The notes under the pieces are model-generated. The model had not been told where the DNA came from. It worked only from the letters and a program-made list of their open reading frames with translations, and made no database searches. This document shows positions 1 through 6,784 of a stretch of 18,191 nt of DNA, one piece after another. The DNA is taken from positions 1 through 18,191 of the forward strand of contig JAEKKE010000083.1 in assembly GCA_019510535.1 (NCBI GenBank). Reading direction: 5' to 3'. This DNA is from Acidobacteriota bacterium. GTDB taxonomy: Bacteria; Acidobacteriota; Terriglobia; Terriglobales; Acidobacteriaceae. Positions within the stretch are counted from its first letter, which is position 1. Every line of letters begins with the position of its first letter. The position numbers and the translations under genes are program-made.

Positions 1-157
1 CCTTGCCAAGGCTCTCAGCCTGACCGATAAGGAAGCCGGCGCGATCGTGGACTACCGCACCAAGAATGGCGACTTCAAGACGATCGACGATCTGAAGAAG
101 GTTCCGGACGTGGACGGCAAGAAGATCGACGACAAGAAAGACATCATCGACTTCTAA
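1..157 (+). CDS. ComEA-like helix-hairpin-helix protein, 3' end only
   Basis: The first base is the end of a codon; from base 2 a frame of 51 codons runs to TAA at 155-157. It reads LAKALSLTDKEAGAIVDYR, continues through KNGDFKTIDDLKKVPDVDGKK and ends IIDF. This is a helix-hairpin-helix DNA-binding unit: helix, turn with the NGDF(K)TIDDL pattern, then a V-P-x-V/I-x-G-KK hairpin, as in the C-terminal domain of ComEA and related proteins. Such proteins bind DNA without sequence specificity, in ComEA during uptake of transforming DNA. The 5' part lies outside the window, so a signal peptide or membrane anchor cannot be judged. The family is clear; the exact role is an inference. A comM homologue lies 15 kb away in the same window. 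Confidence 0.75.
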   Translation, partial: LAKALSLTDKEAGAIVDYRTKNGDFKTIDDLKKVPDVDGKKIDDKKDIIDF

Positions 158-180
158 CGCGTACGAGATCACAGAAGCAG

Positions 181-209
181 AAAGCCCCTCAGTCGGAGGG
201 GCTTTCGCT
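181..209 (+). terminator. Rho-independent terminator after the ComEA-like gene
   Basis: The 10-bp arms AAAGCCCCTC (181-190) and GAGGGGCTTT (196-205) are perfectly complementary around the loop AGTCG, and the second arm runs into TTTCGCTTT. It starts 24 bp after the stop codon. Confidence 0.85.
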
Positions 210-250
210 TTCAGAGCTCTTCTCAAAAGGTTGTCATCCTGAGCGTTCGA

Positions 251-280
251 GGTCCCCAGCGAACTTGTTCGCTGGGGTGA
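251..280. repeat. Copy A of the GCGAACTTGTTCGC hairpin module
   Basis: CCCCAGCGAA (254-263) and TTCGCTGGGG (268-277) are perfect 10-bp arms around CTTG. Related modules occur at 2412-2443, 5463-5486, 6611-6632 and 8228-8257, always outside genes. The flanking TGTCATCCTGAGCG (about 233-246) looks like further repeat sequence. The copy lies between the terminator of the ComEA-like gene and the 3' end of the VWA gene. There is no T-run in either direction, so it is not a normal terminator. Confidence 0.8.
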
Positions 281-318
281 TTAGGGAAGGACCCGTTTTT
301 GGATGCTGTCGATACAAC

Positions 319-1560
319 CTAATGAACAGTTCTCATCCGCCGCTGCATGAAATCCATCAACAGATAATTCCCCAGCGTCTGTGGCGTAGTGAAGTAAGCC
401 TTCCCGCGGCACATCGCCGTCACCTTCTGCACAAACTGCACCAGGGCGAAGTCATTGGTGAGCATGAAGGTATTGATCTGAATGCCGGAGCGCTTGCACC
501 GCCCAACCTCTTCCAGAGTCTCGGAGACCACAAGCGGATCGAGGCCGAAGGCGTTTTTATAGATCCGCCCATCGGGAAGGGTCAGCGCCGAAGGCTTGCC
601 GTCCGTGATCATCACGATCTGCTTCATCTGTTTGTTGGAACGGGAAAGAATGCGGCGGGCGACCTTGAAGCCCTCCCGCGTGTTCGTATACCAGGGGCCT
701 ACCTTCACACGGCCAAGCTGCGAGATAGGAATCTCCTCGGCTGAATCGTGAAAGAGGACCAGGTGCAGCGAGTCACCGGGGAACTGCGTACGCGTCAGAT
801 GCGAGAGCGCCATCGCTACCCGCTTCGCCGGGGTAAAGCGATCTTCACCGTAGAGGATCATCGAGTGCGAGCAGTCGAGCATCACCACCGTGGCGCAGGA
901 TGCCTGGAACTCTGACTGATGCACGTACAAGTCGCTGTACTCGATGTTCAGCGGCATGCTCAGACCTTCGCGTTCAATGGCGGACTTCAGCGTAGCGGTG
1001 ACGTCGAGATTGAGCGTGTCGCCAAACTCATAGGGCTTGGACGATCCGCTGGCCTCGACACCGGAAGCTTCCTGGATCGTGTCATGACGGCCGAAGTTGG
1101 CACGGCCCATAGAGCCAAGCAGATTGCGCAGCGCCTTGTATCCGAGAAAGTCCATCGACTTGTCGGTGACCTCGAAGCGTACCTGCGACTCGTTGCGGCC
1201 GACTTCGCCGGGAGCGGCGGACTGCTGTGTCCTGTCCGAAGTTTCCGCATCGGTGCGGATCATGTTCTCGTTCTGCATGCGCTCGACCAGGCGGTCGACC
1301 AGGCTCTCCTGCTGTTCGGCAGACATCTCGTCGTACTGCTGCTGTGTCTGCTCGTCGAGGAAGTCGCCGTTCTCCAGCACTTGGCGGATGGCCTCGCGCA
1401 GGTCGTCGAGCGTCTGGTCGAGGTTCATCTCGTTGAAATCGGCGTAGGGATTCTGGAAGCCGGAGTCGAGCAGAAAATCGCCGAGCGCTTCCATCAGCTC
1501 TTCAAGGCCAAGCTCGCTGGCCAGGTCGCCCTCGTACTTCTTGTAGCGCGTCGTCTTCAT
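319..1560 (-). CDS. VWA-domain protein, partner of the ChlI-like ATPase
   Basis: 413 aa, ATG at 1560, TAG at 319-321. The C-terminal half is a von Willebrand factor A domain with a full metal-ion-dependent adhesion site: DCSHS at residues 229-233 (DxSxS), a threonine in YTNT around 292-294, and ITDG at 318-321. The N-terminal half (about 40-130) is acidic and Gln/Glu-rich, probably helical. No signal peptide or membrane segment is seen, so it should be cytoplasmic. VWA proteins of this type pair with MoxR/ChlI-like AAA+ ATPases, as ChlD with ChlI or ViaA with RavA, and act in metal insertion or remodelling of proteins. The matching ATPase is the second gene upstream on the same strand (2507-4039), with a methyltransferase between. 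The substrate is unknown. A long open frame on the opposite strand (919-1659) is a high-GC shadow. Confidence 0.85.
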   Translation of the reverse strand: MKTTRYKKYEGDLASELGLEELMEALGDFLLDSGFQNPYADFNEMNLDQTLDDLREAIRQVLENGDFLDEQTQQQYDEMSAEQQESLVDRLVERMQNENMIRTDAETSDRTQQSAAPGEVGRNESQVRFEVTDKSMDFLGYKALRNLLGSMGRANFGRHDTIQEASGVEASGSSKPYEFGDTLNLDVTATLKSAIEREGLSMPLNIEYSDLYVHQSEFQASCATVVMLDCSHSMILYGEDRFTPAKRVAMALSHLTRTQFPGDSLHLVLFHDSAEEIPISQLGRVKVGPWYTNTREGFKVARRILSRSNKQMKQIVMITDGKPSALTLPDGRIYKNAFGLDPLVVSETLEEVGRCKRSGIQINTFMLTNDFALVQFVQKVTAMCRGKAYFTTPQTLGNYLLMDFMQRRMRTVH

Positions 1561-1561
1561 C

Positions 1562-1610
1562 GGCCTGCTTCGATGATACGCCCCCCTCGTTATTGGCCTG
1601 CTTTGATGAC
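1562..1610. repeat. Two direct copies of a 16-bp sequence upstream of the VWA gene
   Basis: GGCCTGCTTCGATGAT (1562-1577) and GGCCTGCTTTGATGAC (1595-1610) agree at 14 of 16 bases and start 33 bp apart, about three helical turns. They fill the 55-bp gap between the methyltransferase stop and the VWA start. This could be a tandem binding site or a small local duplication; nothing in the sequence decides which. Confidence 0.5.
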
Positions 1611-1615
1611 GCGCC

Positions 1616-2302
1616 CTATAGACGCGTACCGGCCATTACCGCGAAGCGAGCCTCCTTGAACCAGCAGTCGGCGTCAGCGAAACCTGCCTCACGCATCCAG
1701 CGGAGCTGCTCCTCGACCGGAGAACACTTGTCATCGGTCATCCGGTAGAGACTCGCCTTGATCTGCTCTTCGGTTGCTCCGATCCTCCGCACCTGGCGTA
1801 GCCAGAGCTCGTGATAACGATCGGTGACAGCGGGAGTAGGGCCTGCCACCTGATCCGCATTGATGAAGACCCCGCGCGGTTTCAACGCCTTGAAGGCGGC
1901 ACCGAAGACCTTCTGCTTTGCTTCGTCCGTCGAGTGATGGATCGAAAGAGCTGAGACGACCGCACAGACGCCACCGGGAAGGGAATCGTTCGCGTAGTCG
2001 AGCTGATGGAAGTGCATGCGGCTGTCATGCCCAAGGCGCTCGCGAGCGATCTCGAGCATCGATGGAGAGAGATCGACGAGATGAATCTGCGCTTCGGGGA
2101 AGTGCTGCCGGATGAGTGCCGTCAGAATGCCGGTACCGGCTCCGAGGTCGATGATGGTCTTCGCTGCTGGCGGAATCAGGCGGATGGCCCAGCCATAGAA
2201 ATCGTCGTGCGGGGGAATCAGCTTTGCACGGTCCCGGTCGTAGGTGGCGGCGGTGGTATCGAAGACAAGCTGCGTAGCGCTGATGTTCATGACCTGAACC
2301 AT
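1616..2302 (-). CDS. Class I SAM-dependent methyltransferase
   Basis: 228 aa, ATG at 2302; a second ATG four codons on (2290) is an equally possible start. The Rossmann-fold SAM-binding signature is plain: motif I IDLGAGTG at residues 51-58, the acidic end of strand 2 in LVDLSPSML (D77), and a motif IV-like region VVSALSIHH at 115-123 followed by a KALKPRG loop (138-144). The pattern fits the Methyltransf_25/CmoA-like small-molecule or RNA methyltransferases. The substrate cannot be named. There is no signal peptide. It lies between the ChlI-like ATPase and the VWA gene on the same strand, 204 bp after the first and 55 bp before the second, so cotranscription is possible. The 204-bp gap holds a composite repeat. 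Confidence 0.8.
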   Translation of the reverse strand: MVQVMNISATQLVFDTTAATYDRDRAKLIPPHDDFYGWAIRLIPPAAKTIIDLGAGTGILTALIRQHFPEAQIHLVDLSPSMLEIARERLGHDSRMHFHQLDYANDSLPGGVCAVVSALSIHHSTDEAKQKVFGAAFKALKPRGVFINADQVAGPTPAVTDRYHELWLRQVRRIGATEEQIKASLYRMTDDKCSPVEEQLRWMREAGFADADCWFKEARFAVMAGTRL

Positions 2303-2385
2303 AAGCGCTGATGCGGTAGGAAGTCGCTAGCTTATAAGAAATCTGAATCTTCGAATGTGTAGAGGTTATCTATCCACTCAGGCCC

Positions 2386-2468
2386 GCCCATGCACCGGGT
2401 GCCCCATGTCAGGGTCCCCGACGAACTTTGTTCGTTGGGGTGGTGTCCCTCGGGGACATGGGCCCGGC
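2386..2468. repeat. Composite palindromic repeat with a nested 37-bp hairpin insert
   Basis: An outer repeat starting GCCCATGCACCGGGTGCCCC and ending GGACATGGGCCCGGC is interrupted at 2409-2445 by a 37-bp GTCCCCGACGAAC/GTTCGTTGGGG hairpin module. The outer part is identical, base for base, to the uninterrupted 46-bp repeat at 5318-5363. The outer arms CCCATGTC/GACATGGG pair around the inner hairpin, so the whole could form a branched structure. It lies between the ATPase stop (2507) and the methyltransferase start (2302). Confidence 0.85.
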
Positions 2469-2506
2469 TTTTCTTTCTGGGCCACGTCTCTCTACTTTCG
2501 TTGCTA

Positions 2507-4039
2507 TTAGTTGAAGCCGCGCCGGGTCCGGTTTTTTGCCTCCCACTCAGCGCGTTCCTTCTCGCGTTCACGCACGGTCTCATGGAAGTTGGCCGCCTGC
2601 TCATTGCGGCGTGCCTTGTCACCGGCAGAGAAGCTGCGTTCTTCACTGCGGGTAATGCGACGATGCGCCGTCATACCCTCCAGCAGAAACTCTGCTGCCG
2701 AAACCGCGAGTTCTGGAGACGACTTTGAGGTGATGCCCAGCGGCTCAAGCTTGTCCATCAGCCCTTGAATCTGCTTGAGTTCTTTCAGGGATGCGGCTGC
2801 AGCCTGCTGATCGTTCAACTGAACCGTGCCGCCGAGATTGAACCACTCCTCAATCTGTTGCGTGTTGATGTTGGCGAAATACTTATCGAAGCTACGTTGT
2901 ACCGCCTGGCGAATGATGTCGTGCACAATCACGTCGGCGCCGCGCATCTCGCCTTCGTACTCGAGCTCGATCTTGCCGGTGATGCCCGGCATCGCGGTGT
3001 AGATATCGCCGATCCGAGGCACGGCCAGTGTCTCGTCATGCATCAGCGCGCGCCGCTCGGCGTTCGACAGAACAAGCTCCATCGTTGAGATCGGCAGGCG
3101 CTGTGAGACACCGGAGCGCTTGTCCACCTTCTTGTCTTCACGGGCAAGGAAGGCGATCAACTCAACCACTTCGCGGATGTACTGCGGAATCTCGATCTTC
3201 GCGTTGGGGCGTGAAGCCCATGCCTCCTGCGTGGTGATGGTGATGGCTTCTTCCAGCGACTCGGGATAGTGCGTACGAATCTCGGAGCCGATGCGGTCTT
3301 TGAGCGGCGTCACAATCTTGCCGCGTGCCGTATAGTCCTCGGGATTGGCGGAGAAGGCAATGGCGACATCCAGCGGCAGACGGACGGGGTAGCCCTTAAT
3401 CTGCACGTCGCCCTCCTGCATGATGTTGAAGAGCGCCACCTGGATCTTGCCCGCGAGGTCAGGTAGCTCATTGATGATGAACAGGCCGCGATTGGCGCGG
3501 GGAAGAAGACCGTAGTGCATGGTCAGTTCAGAGGAGAGCTCCTGGCCGCCGCGCGCCGCCTTGATGGGGTCAAGGTCACCGACCAGATCGGCGACGGTGA
3601 CATCCGGAGTCGCCAGTTTCTCCACGTAGCGATCCTCGGGAGTGAGCCAGGAGATGGGCGTGTCATCGCCCTGTTCCGCGATCAGGTCGCGCGAGAACTT
3701 GCTCAGCGGCTTATACGGGTTGTCGCGCAGTTCCGATCCGGCGACATAGGGGATGACGGGATCCAGCAGGCCAGTCAGCGCGCGCAGGATACGGCTCTTG
3801 GCCTGACCGCGCAGACCGAGAAGGATAAAGTGATGCCGCGACAATACGGCATTCACAATCTGCGGAACGACGGTGTCTTCGTAACCAACGATGCCGGGAA
3901 AGATAGTCTCCCGGGAGCGCAGACGCGCAATCAGGTTTTCGCGCAGCTCATCCTTGACGGAGCGGTTTACGCGCTCCGGAGTCCACTCGCTCTTCTTCAG
4001 TGCACCAAGGGTCAGGGGCAGATTCGTCGGTACCGGCAT
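2507..4039 (-). CDS. Magnesium chelatase (ChlI/MoxR)-like AAA+ ATPase
   Basis: 510 aa from the ATG at 4039 (MPVPTNLPLTLG) to TAA at 2507-2509. The frame is open further upstream to 4171, but that stretch has no family features and overlaps mgtC, so the inner ATG is preferred. The AAA+ core is visible: P-loop GLRGQAKS at 75-82 (Ala where Gly is usual), Walker B FIINEL at 187-192 (Asn for the usual Asp), sensor-1 region AFSANPEDYT at 228-237, and an arginine-finger region PLKDRIGSEIR at 245-255. From general knowledge these variants are usual for this ChlI-like subgroup rather than signs of decay. The C-terminal tail (about 470-510) is highly charged. It probably forms hexamers that act on a client together with the VWA protein encoded at 319-1560. 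Client and metal are unknown. Confidence 0.85.
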   Translation of the reverse strand: MPVPTNLPLTLGALKKSEWTPERVNRSVKDELRENLIARLRSRETIFPGIVGYEDTVVPQIVNAVLSRHHFILLGLRGQAKSRILRALTGLLDPVIPYVAGSELRDNPYKPLSKFSRDLIAEQGDDTPISWLTPEDRYVEKLATPDVTVADLVGDLDPIKAARGGQELSSELTMHYGLLPRANRGLFIINELPDLAGKIQVALFNIMQEGDVQIKGYPVRLPLDVAIAFSANPEDYTARGKIVTPLKDRIGSEIRTHYPESLEEAITITTQEAWASRPNAKIEIPQYIREVVELIAFLAREDKKVDKRSGVSQRLPISTMELVLSNAERRALMHDETLAVPRIGDIYTAMPGITGKIELEYEGEMRGADVIVHDIIRQAVQRSFDKYFANINTQQIEEWFNLGGTVQLNDQQAAAASLKELKQIQGLMDKLEPLGITSKSSPELAVSAAEFLLEGMTAHRRITRSEERSFSAGDKARRNEQAANFHETVREREKERAEWEAKNRTRRGFN

Positions 4040-4045
4040 GCCACA

Positions 4046-4051
4046 AGTATA
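4046..4051 (-). promoter_or_regulatory. Candidate -10 hexamer of a leaderless transcript for the ATPase
   Basis: TATACT on the minus strand is followed by exactly six bases (TGTGGC) and then the ATG at 4039. No Shine-Dalgarno sequence precedes that ATG. Distance and sequence suit a transcript starting at the initiation codon. No convincing -35 box is seen. Confidence 0.45.
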
Positions 4052-4074
4052 GGCTTCATGCATAGGGAGCGCGC

Positions 4075-4806
4075 TCACTCCTCCCAAGAGAAGGTCCGGA
4101 GCCCTGGAAGTGCTCGCAGTTCGGTGAACGGACGTGGCATATGCGGCTGATGCCCTCCCCTGGTCTTCCAAGTGACATCACATTGCAAGGTGGTGATTCC
4201 GTTGACCTCATCGTGCACCACGTGCCATCTGTCCGCGGTAAATCCTGTTGAAGCCAGCAGGAACATCACCTCAGTTTCAATCGTAGGCGTGTACGTAATC
4301 GATACCGCTAATGTCCCGCGACGCTTTCGTGGCAATACATCATCGACATACCGCAGCCACCAAAGGATGATGAGCGTGAGGACAGAGCCGATGCCGGCCA
4401 GAACCAGTTGGCCGAGGCCGAACAGGATGCCCAGGATGGTGACGATCCAGATGGTCGCCGCCGTCGTGAGACCGGTGATGAAGTTTTCGCGGCGTACGAT
4501 CGCGCCTGCACCGATGAAGCCGATGCCTGTTAGGACGCCAAGCGGCAAGCGCATCGGGTCGACCTGCACAAATGAGTTGAGGGCCTTACCGACAGTCGGC
4601 AAAACGAGATTTGCCTGCAGTGCAGCGAGTGTTGCCGCAATGCAGACCAGCATGATGGTGCGAAGTCCTGCGGGGTGCGAACGTTCATCGCGATTGAAGC
4701 CAATCCCCGCGGAAGCCAGAGCAGCCAGTCCCAGGCGCAACGCGACATCCGTCCACGTCACCACAGGAGACATTACAGGCAGTGCGACAGCGAGCATGGG
4801 CACCAT
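4075..4806 (-). CDS. MgtC/SapB family inner-membrane protein
   Basis: 243 aa from ATG at 4806; a second ATG three codons later (4797) is possible. The N-terminal MgtC domain has the family signature: GIGFNRDERSHPAGLRT around 34-50, GVLTGIGFIGAGAIVRR at 90-106 and GLTTAATIW at 112-120. About five hydrophobic segments are visible (near 20-36, 50-68, 88-104, 113-130 and 131-151). Residues 165-243 form a soluble tail like the ACT-like regulatory domain of longer family members. MgtC proteins are linked to magnesium limitation, acid stress and, in pathogens, to growth inside macrophages and control of the F-type ATPase; in soil bacteria the role is less defined. The stop lies 35 bp before the start of the ChlI-like ATPase, so the two may be cotranscribed. 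Confidence 0.9.
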   Translation of the reverse strand: MVPMLAVALPVMSPVVTWTDVALRLGLAALASAGIGFNRDERSHPAGLRTIMLVCIAATLAALQANLVLPTVGKALNSFVQVDPMRLPLGVLTGIGFIGAGAIVRRENFITGLTTAATIWIVTILGILFGLGQLVLAGIGSVLTLIILWWLRYVDDVLPRKRRGTLAVSITYTPTIETEVMFLLASTGFTADRWHVVHDEVNGITTLQCDVTWKTRGGHQPHMPRPFTELRALPGLRTFSWEE

Positions 4807-4831
4807 GCTACCCGAGGTGAGCTATTCGCGA

Positions 4832-4947
4832 CAGAGCATTTTCCCCTGTAGATGTAGAGTAGGGCTACTGCATCTATGGGCGTTTTCCGCAATGAAAACG
4901 CCGCTGCACGCCCCTGCGGGCTACCCAGCAACAGGGAAAATGCTCTA
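4832..4947. repeat. AGAGCATTTTCC element, copy 1
   Basis: This 116-bp element begins AGAGCATTTTCCCCTG (4833-4848) and ends CAGGGAAAATGCTCTA (4932-4947), terminal inverted repeats of about 15 bp. Inside, GGCGTTTTC and GAAAACGCC form a second hairpin around CGCAAT. Copy 2 at 11424-11538 is clearly homologous along its whole length, and a diverged copy 3 is at 10060-10174. It has no coding capacity, so it is a MITE-like or REP-like non-autonomous element. It lies between mgtC and the TPR gene, with its right end 25 bp from the TPR stop. Confidence 0.88.
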
Positions 4948-4972
4948 GGCAAAGTGTTGCAGCAGCTATGCC

Positions 4973-5281
4973 TTAGGGAAGGTCTGCCAGCAGACCCGAG
5001 AGCTCTGACAAGGCATGCGCATTACCGGTCTTCTCCGCTGCCGCCAGGCCGGCTTCCAGCCGTTCGCGCGCCTCGCTGTAGCGGCCCAGCTTGATCAGCG
5101 TCTGTGCCGCCATCTGATGTCCGGGAACGTAATCAGGCTGGTGCTCGCGCAATGCCTGAAATTCACGGAGTGCGGTCTCCGCATCACCTTTACCCAGGTG
5201 CTCCATGGCGAGTCCGTAGCGTGCGAAGGCGTTGGCGGGGTCCTGGGTGAGAATCTCGGTCAGTGCGGCAATCTTGTCCAT
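4973..5281 (-). CDS. Small tetratricopeptide-repeat protein
   Basis: 102 aa, ATG at 5281, TAA at 4973-4975. It reads as two to three TPR helix pairs: DPANAFARYGLAMEHLGKGD (13-32), the next unit ETALREFQALREHQPDYVPG (35-54), then a third ending SEARERLEAGLAAAEK. The consensus A/G/Y positions and the P at unit boundaries fit TPRs. There is no signal peptide and no catalytic residue, so it should be a cytoplasmic adaptor for protein contacts; the partner is unknown. The gene is bracketed by repeats on both sides. The minus-strand hexamer TAAACT lies exactly six bases before the ATG with no ribosome-binding site between, suggesting a leaderless message. Confidence 0.8.
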   Translation of the reverse strand: MDKIAALTEILTQDPANAFARYGLAMEHLGKGDAETALREFQALREHQPDYVPGHQMAAQTLIKLGRYSEARERLEAGLAAAEKTGNAHALSELSGLLADLP

Positions 5282-5287
5282 AACGTT

Positions 5288-5293
5288 AGTTTA
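5288..5293 (-). promoter_or_regulatory. Candidate -10 hexamer of a leaderless transcript for the TPR gene
   Basis: TAAACT on the minus strand, six bases (AACGTT), then ATG at 5281. A TTGAAC lies 14 bases further upstream, too close for a standard -35 box. Confidence 0.45.
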
Positions 5294-5317
5294 GGGTGTG
5301 TCGACTGGTTCAAGATA

Positions 5318-5363
5318 GCCCATGCACCGGGTGCCCCATGTCCCTCGGGGACATGGGCCCGGC
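5318..5363. repeat. Uninterrupted form of the GCCCATGCACCGGG palindromic repeat
   Basis: This 46-bp repeat contains CCCATGTCCC and GGGGACATGGG, a strong hairpin around TC. It is identical to the outer part of the composite repeat at 2386-2468 without the 37-bp insert. It lies 36 bp upstream of the TPR start. The rest of the 279-bp gap up to the MDR gene holds only this and the inverted repeat at 5447-5529; no gene is seen. Confidence 0.85.
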
Positions 5364-5446
5364 CTTCACTAGCCCAAGCATTGATTTGGAGTTTTAGAGT
5401 GTTGTTCTTGCCATCATGGGGATGGGAAAACGGTCTCGCTTCTCTC

Positions 5447-5529
5447 GATACCGCACGCTAAACCTCGGCGAACGAGTTCGCCGGGGAACCTACCCTTCGC
5501 GACAAAGCATGGGCAACGAGAGTATCGGC
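5447..5529. repeat. Left copy of an inverted repeat pair flanking the MDR gene
   Basis: This 83-bp stretch matches the reverse complement of 6563-6648 at roughly four of five positions (judged by eye). Shared blocks include CACGCTAAACC, GTTCGCCGGG, CGACAAAG and GGCAACGAGAGT. It carries copy C of the hairpin module (CGGCGAACGAGTTCGCCG). It begins upstream of the MDR stop-side end and ends 31 bp before it. Confidence 0.8.
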
Positions 5530-5560
5530 ATTCCGAACTACATCGATACTTGTCTTAGTG

Positions 5561-6517
5561 TTAGGGCCGAAGAACGACACGCGGCTCATTCGGCTCGGCC
5601 CATGCGCTGGCCACCTCCTCCAACGGACGCGCTACAAACTTCGTCTGAAAGGGCTTTTTGCTGCAGGCTTCAAAGAACTGTTGGATGGCGATCCTCAGCT
5701 CATCCATCGAAGCCGAGCCGAAGCCTGAGCCCAACAACTCAACTCCGCTCGAACGGAGATGAGATGCCGGCAGTGTGATCGCCGGTCCAGCAGATGAGCC
5801 AATCTGAATAAACCGGATGCGTGTACCGTGATGCGAGAGGCCCTTATGCGCAATGGCGTTCAACATGGCCTCCGCAGGCGCTCCCCACAGATAATCGAGG
5901 ACGACATCCACGCCGTTCATGGCGATCTCATTCCTGAAGGCCTCGATAAGTTCTTCAGGCGGAAGCGTCAGCGAGATCGTCGCATCTGCACCCAGGGCCG
6001 TAAGCTCTTCCAGAGCCGCCGCATTTCTGCCGCAGGCAACAACTCGCCGCGCTCCAAGATGTTTTGCAATCTGCACGGCGAGTTGTCCCGCAGCGCCGGT
6101 AGCGCCAAGGATCAGTACAGACTCGCCGGCCTGAAACTTCGCACGCATCGCCAGTGCTGCCCACGACGACATCGCCGGGTTTGCGGCCGCCGCCGCAAAA
6201 GCATCGTCCACACTCTCCGGAAGTTCGATCATGAAGTCGCCGGCCAGGGTGTACTGAGCCATCGATCCGAAGGGTGGGCGAGCAATGCCGAAGAAGACGC
6301 GTCTGCCATCAGGTGTCGTTCCTACGCCGTCTACGCCCGGAATAAACGGAAACTTTCCGGTACTGCCATAGTGCGTTCCGTTGGCAAGCGCCTTCACGAT
6401 GGGGTGAATTCCGGCTGCCGTTACCTTGATCAGGGTCTCGTTCTCCGTGGGAGCGGGATCCTGAAAGTCGTCGAAAGCGGGTAGTTGGGCGTACGACGTG
6501 ACGAGTGCGGATTTCAT
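5561..6517 (-). CDS. Quinone oxidoreductase-like MDR dehydrogenase (zinc-independent)
   Basis: 318 aa from ATG at 6517 (MKSALVTSYAQLPAF) to TAA at 5561-5563. The frame continues upstream to 6679, but that extension is the translation of a repeat element, so the inner ATG is the start. The GroES-like N-terminal part holds FIPGVDGVG (58-66), the quinone-reductase version of the PGxExxG motif. The Rossmann part has ILGATGAAGQLAVQIAKHLGA at about 136-156 for NAD(P)H binding. The cysteine and histidine ligands of zinc alcohol dehydrogenases are missing, so it should reduce quinones, enones or similar carbonyls with NADPH; the actual substrate is unknown. It is cytosolic and appears monocistronic. 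It is bracketed by an inverted repeat pair, with the divergent thioesterase gene upstream. Confidence 0.85.
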   Translation of the reverse strand: MKSALVTSYAQLPAFDDFQDPAPTENETLIKVTAAGIHPIVKALANGTHYGSTGKFPFIPGVDGVGTTPDGRRVFFGIARPPFGSMAQYTLAGDFMIELPESVDDAFAAAAANPAMSSWAALAMRAKFQAGESVLILGATGAAGQLAVQIAKHLGARRVVACGRNAAALEELTALGADATISLTLPPEELIEAFRNEIAMNGVDVVLDYLWGAPAEAMLNAIAHKGLSHHGTRIRFIQIGSSAGPAITLPASHLRSSGVELLGSGFGSASMDELRIAIQQFFEACSKKPFQTKFVARPLEEVASAWAEPNEPRVVLRP

Positions 6518-6562
6518 ATACCTAGCTTGATGCATCCAGGGCGTGTCATCAAATCCGGTCGA

Positions 6563-6648
6563 GCCGAGACTCTCGTTGCCCCATTCTTTGTCGAAGACGA
6601 AGGGCGGCGTCCCGGCGAACTTGTTCGCTGGGTTTAGCGTGGGGTATC
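6563..6648. repeat. Right copy of the inverted repeat pair flanking the MDR gene
   Basis: This is the reverse complement partner of 5447-5529, with hairpin module copy D (CCCGGCGAACTTGTTCGCTGGG, 6611-6632) inside. It lies in the 267-bp divergent region between the MDR gene and the thioesterase gene, 46 bp upstream of the MDR start. The rest of this gap shows only the inverted repeat ACCGCC/GGCGGT (6752-6773) and the TAAACT hexamer. Confidence 0.8.
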
Positions 6649-6772
6649 GCGCTCCGCGCGCCGGCTTTTTATGTGTCATTCCGTATGGGGCTCTGAGCAG
6701 CTCTGCTAGTGGTGCAGTAAGGGATCTGCTTTCTCAGGTTTGCCCGAGGAAACCGCCTCCCGGCTACGGCGG

Positions 6773-6778
6773 TAAACT
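6773..6778 (+). promoter_or_regulatory. Candidate -10 hexamer of a leaderless transcript for the thioesterase
   Basis: TAAACT is followed by six bases (ATTGGT) and the ATG at 6785, and there is no Shine-Dalgarno sequence. An inverted repeat ACCGCC-N10-GGCGGT (6752-6773) abuts the hexamer and could be an operator. Confidence 0.45.
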
Positions 6779-6784
6779 ATTGGT

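Noticed and set aside
919..1659. 246-aa open frame on the plus strand, antisense to the VWA gene
   Set aside because: The VWA gene has a complete MIDAS; the antisense product is a low-complexity Leu/Val/Ala-rich shadow.
4040..4171. 44-residue N-terminal extension of the ChlI-like ATPase
   Set aside because: It overlaps the mgtC coding end and shows no family similarity; the inner ATG at 4039 starts a typical sequence.
6518..6679. 54-residue N-terminal extension of the MDR protein
   Set aside because: It is the translation of an intergenic repeat also present in inverted form at 5447-5529; the family N-terminus is at the ATG at 6517.
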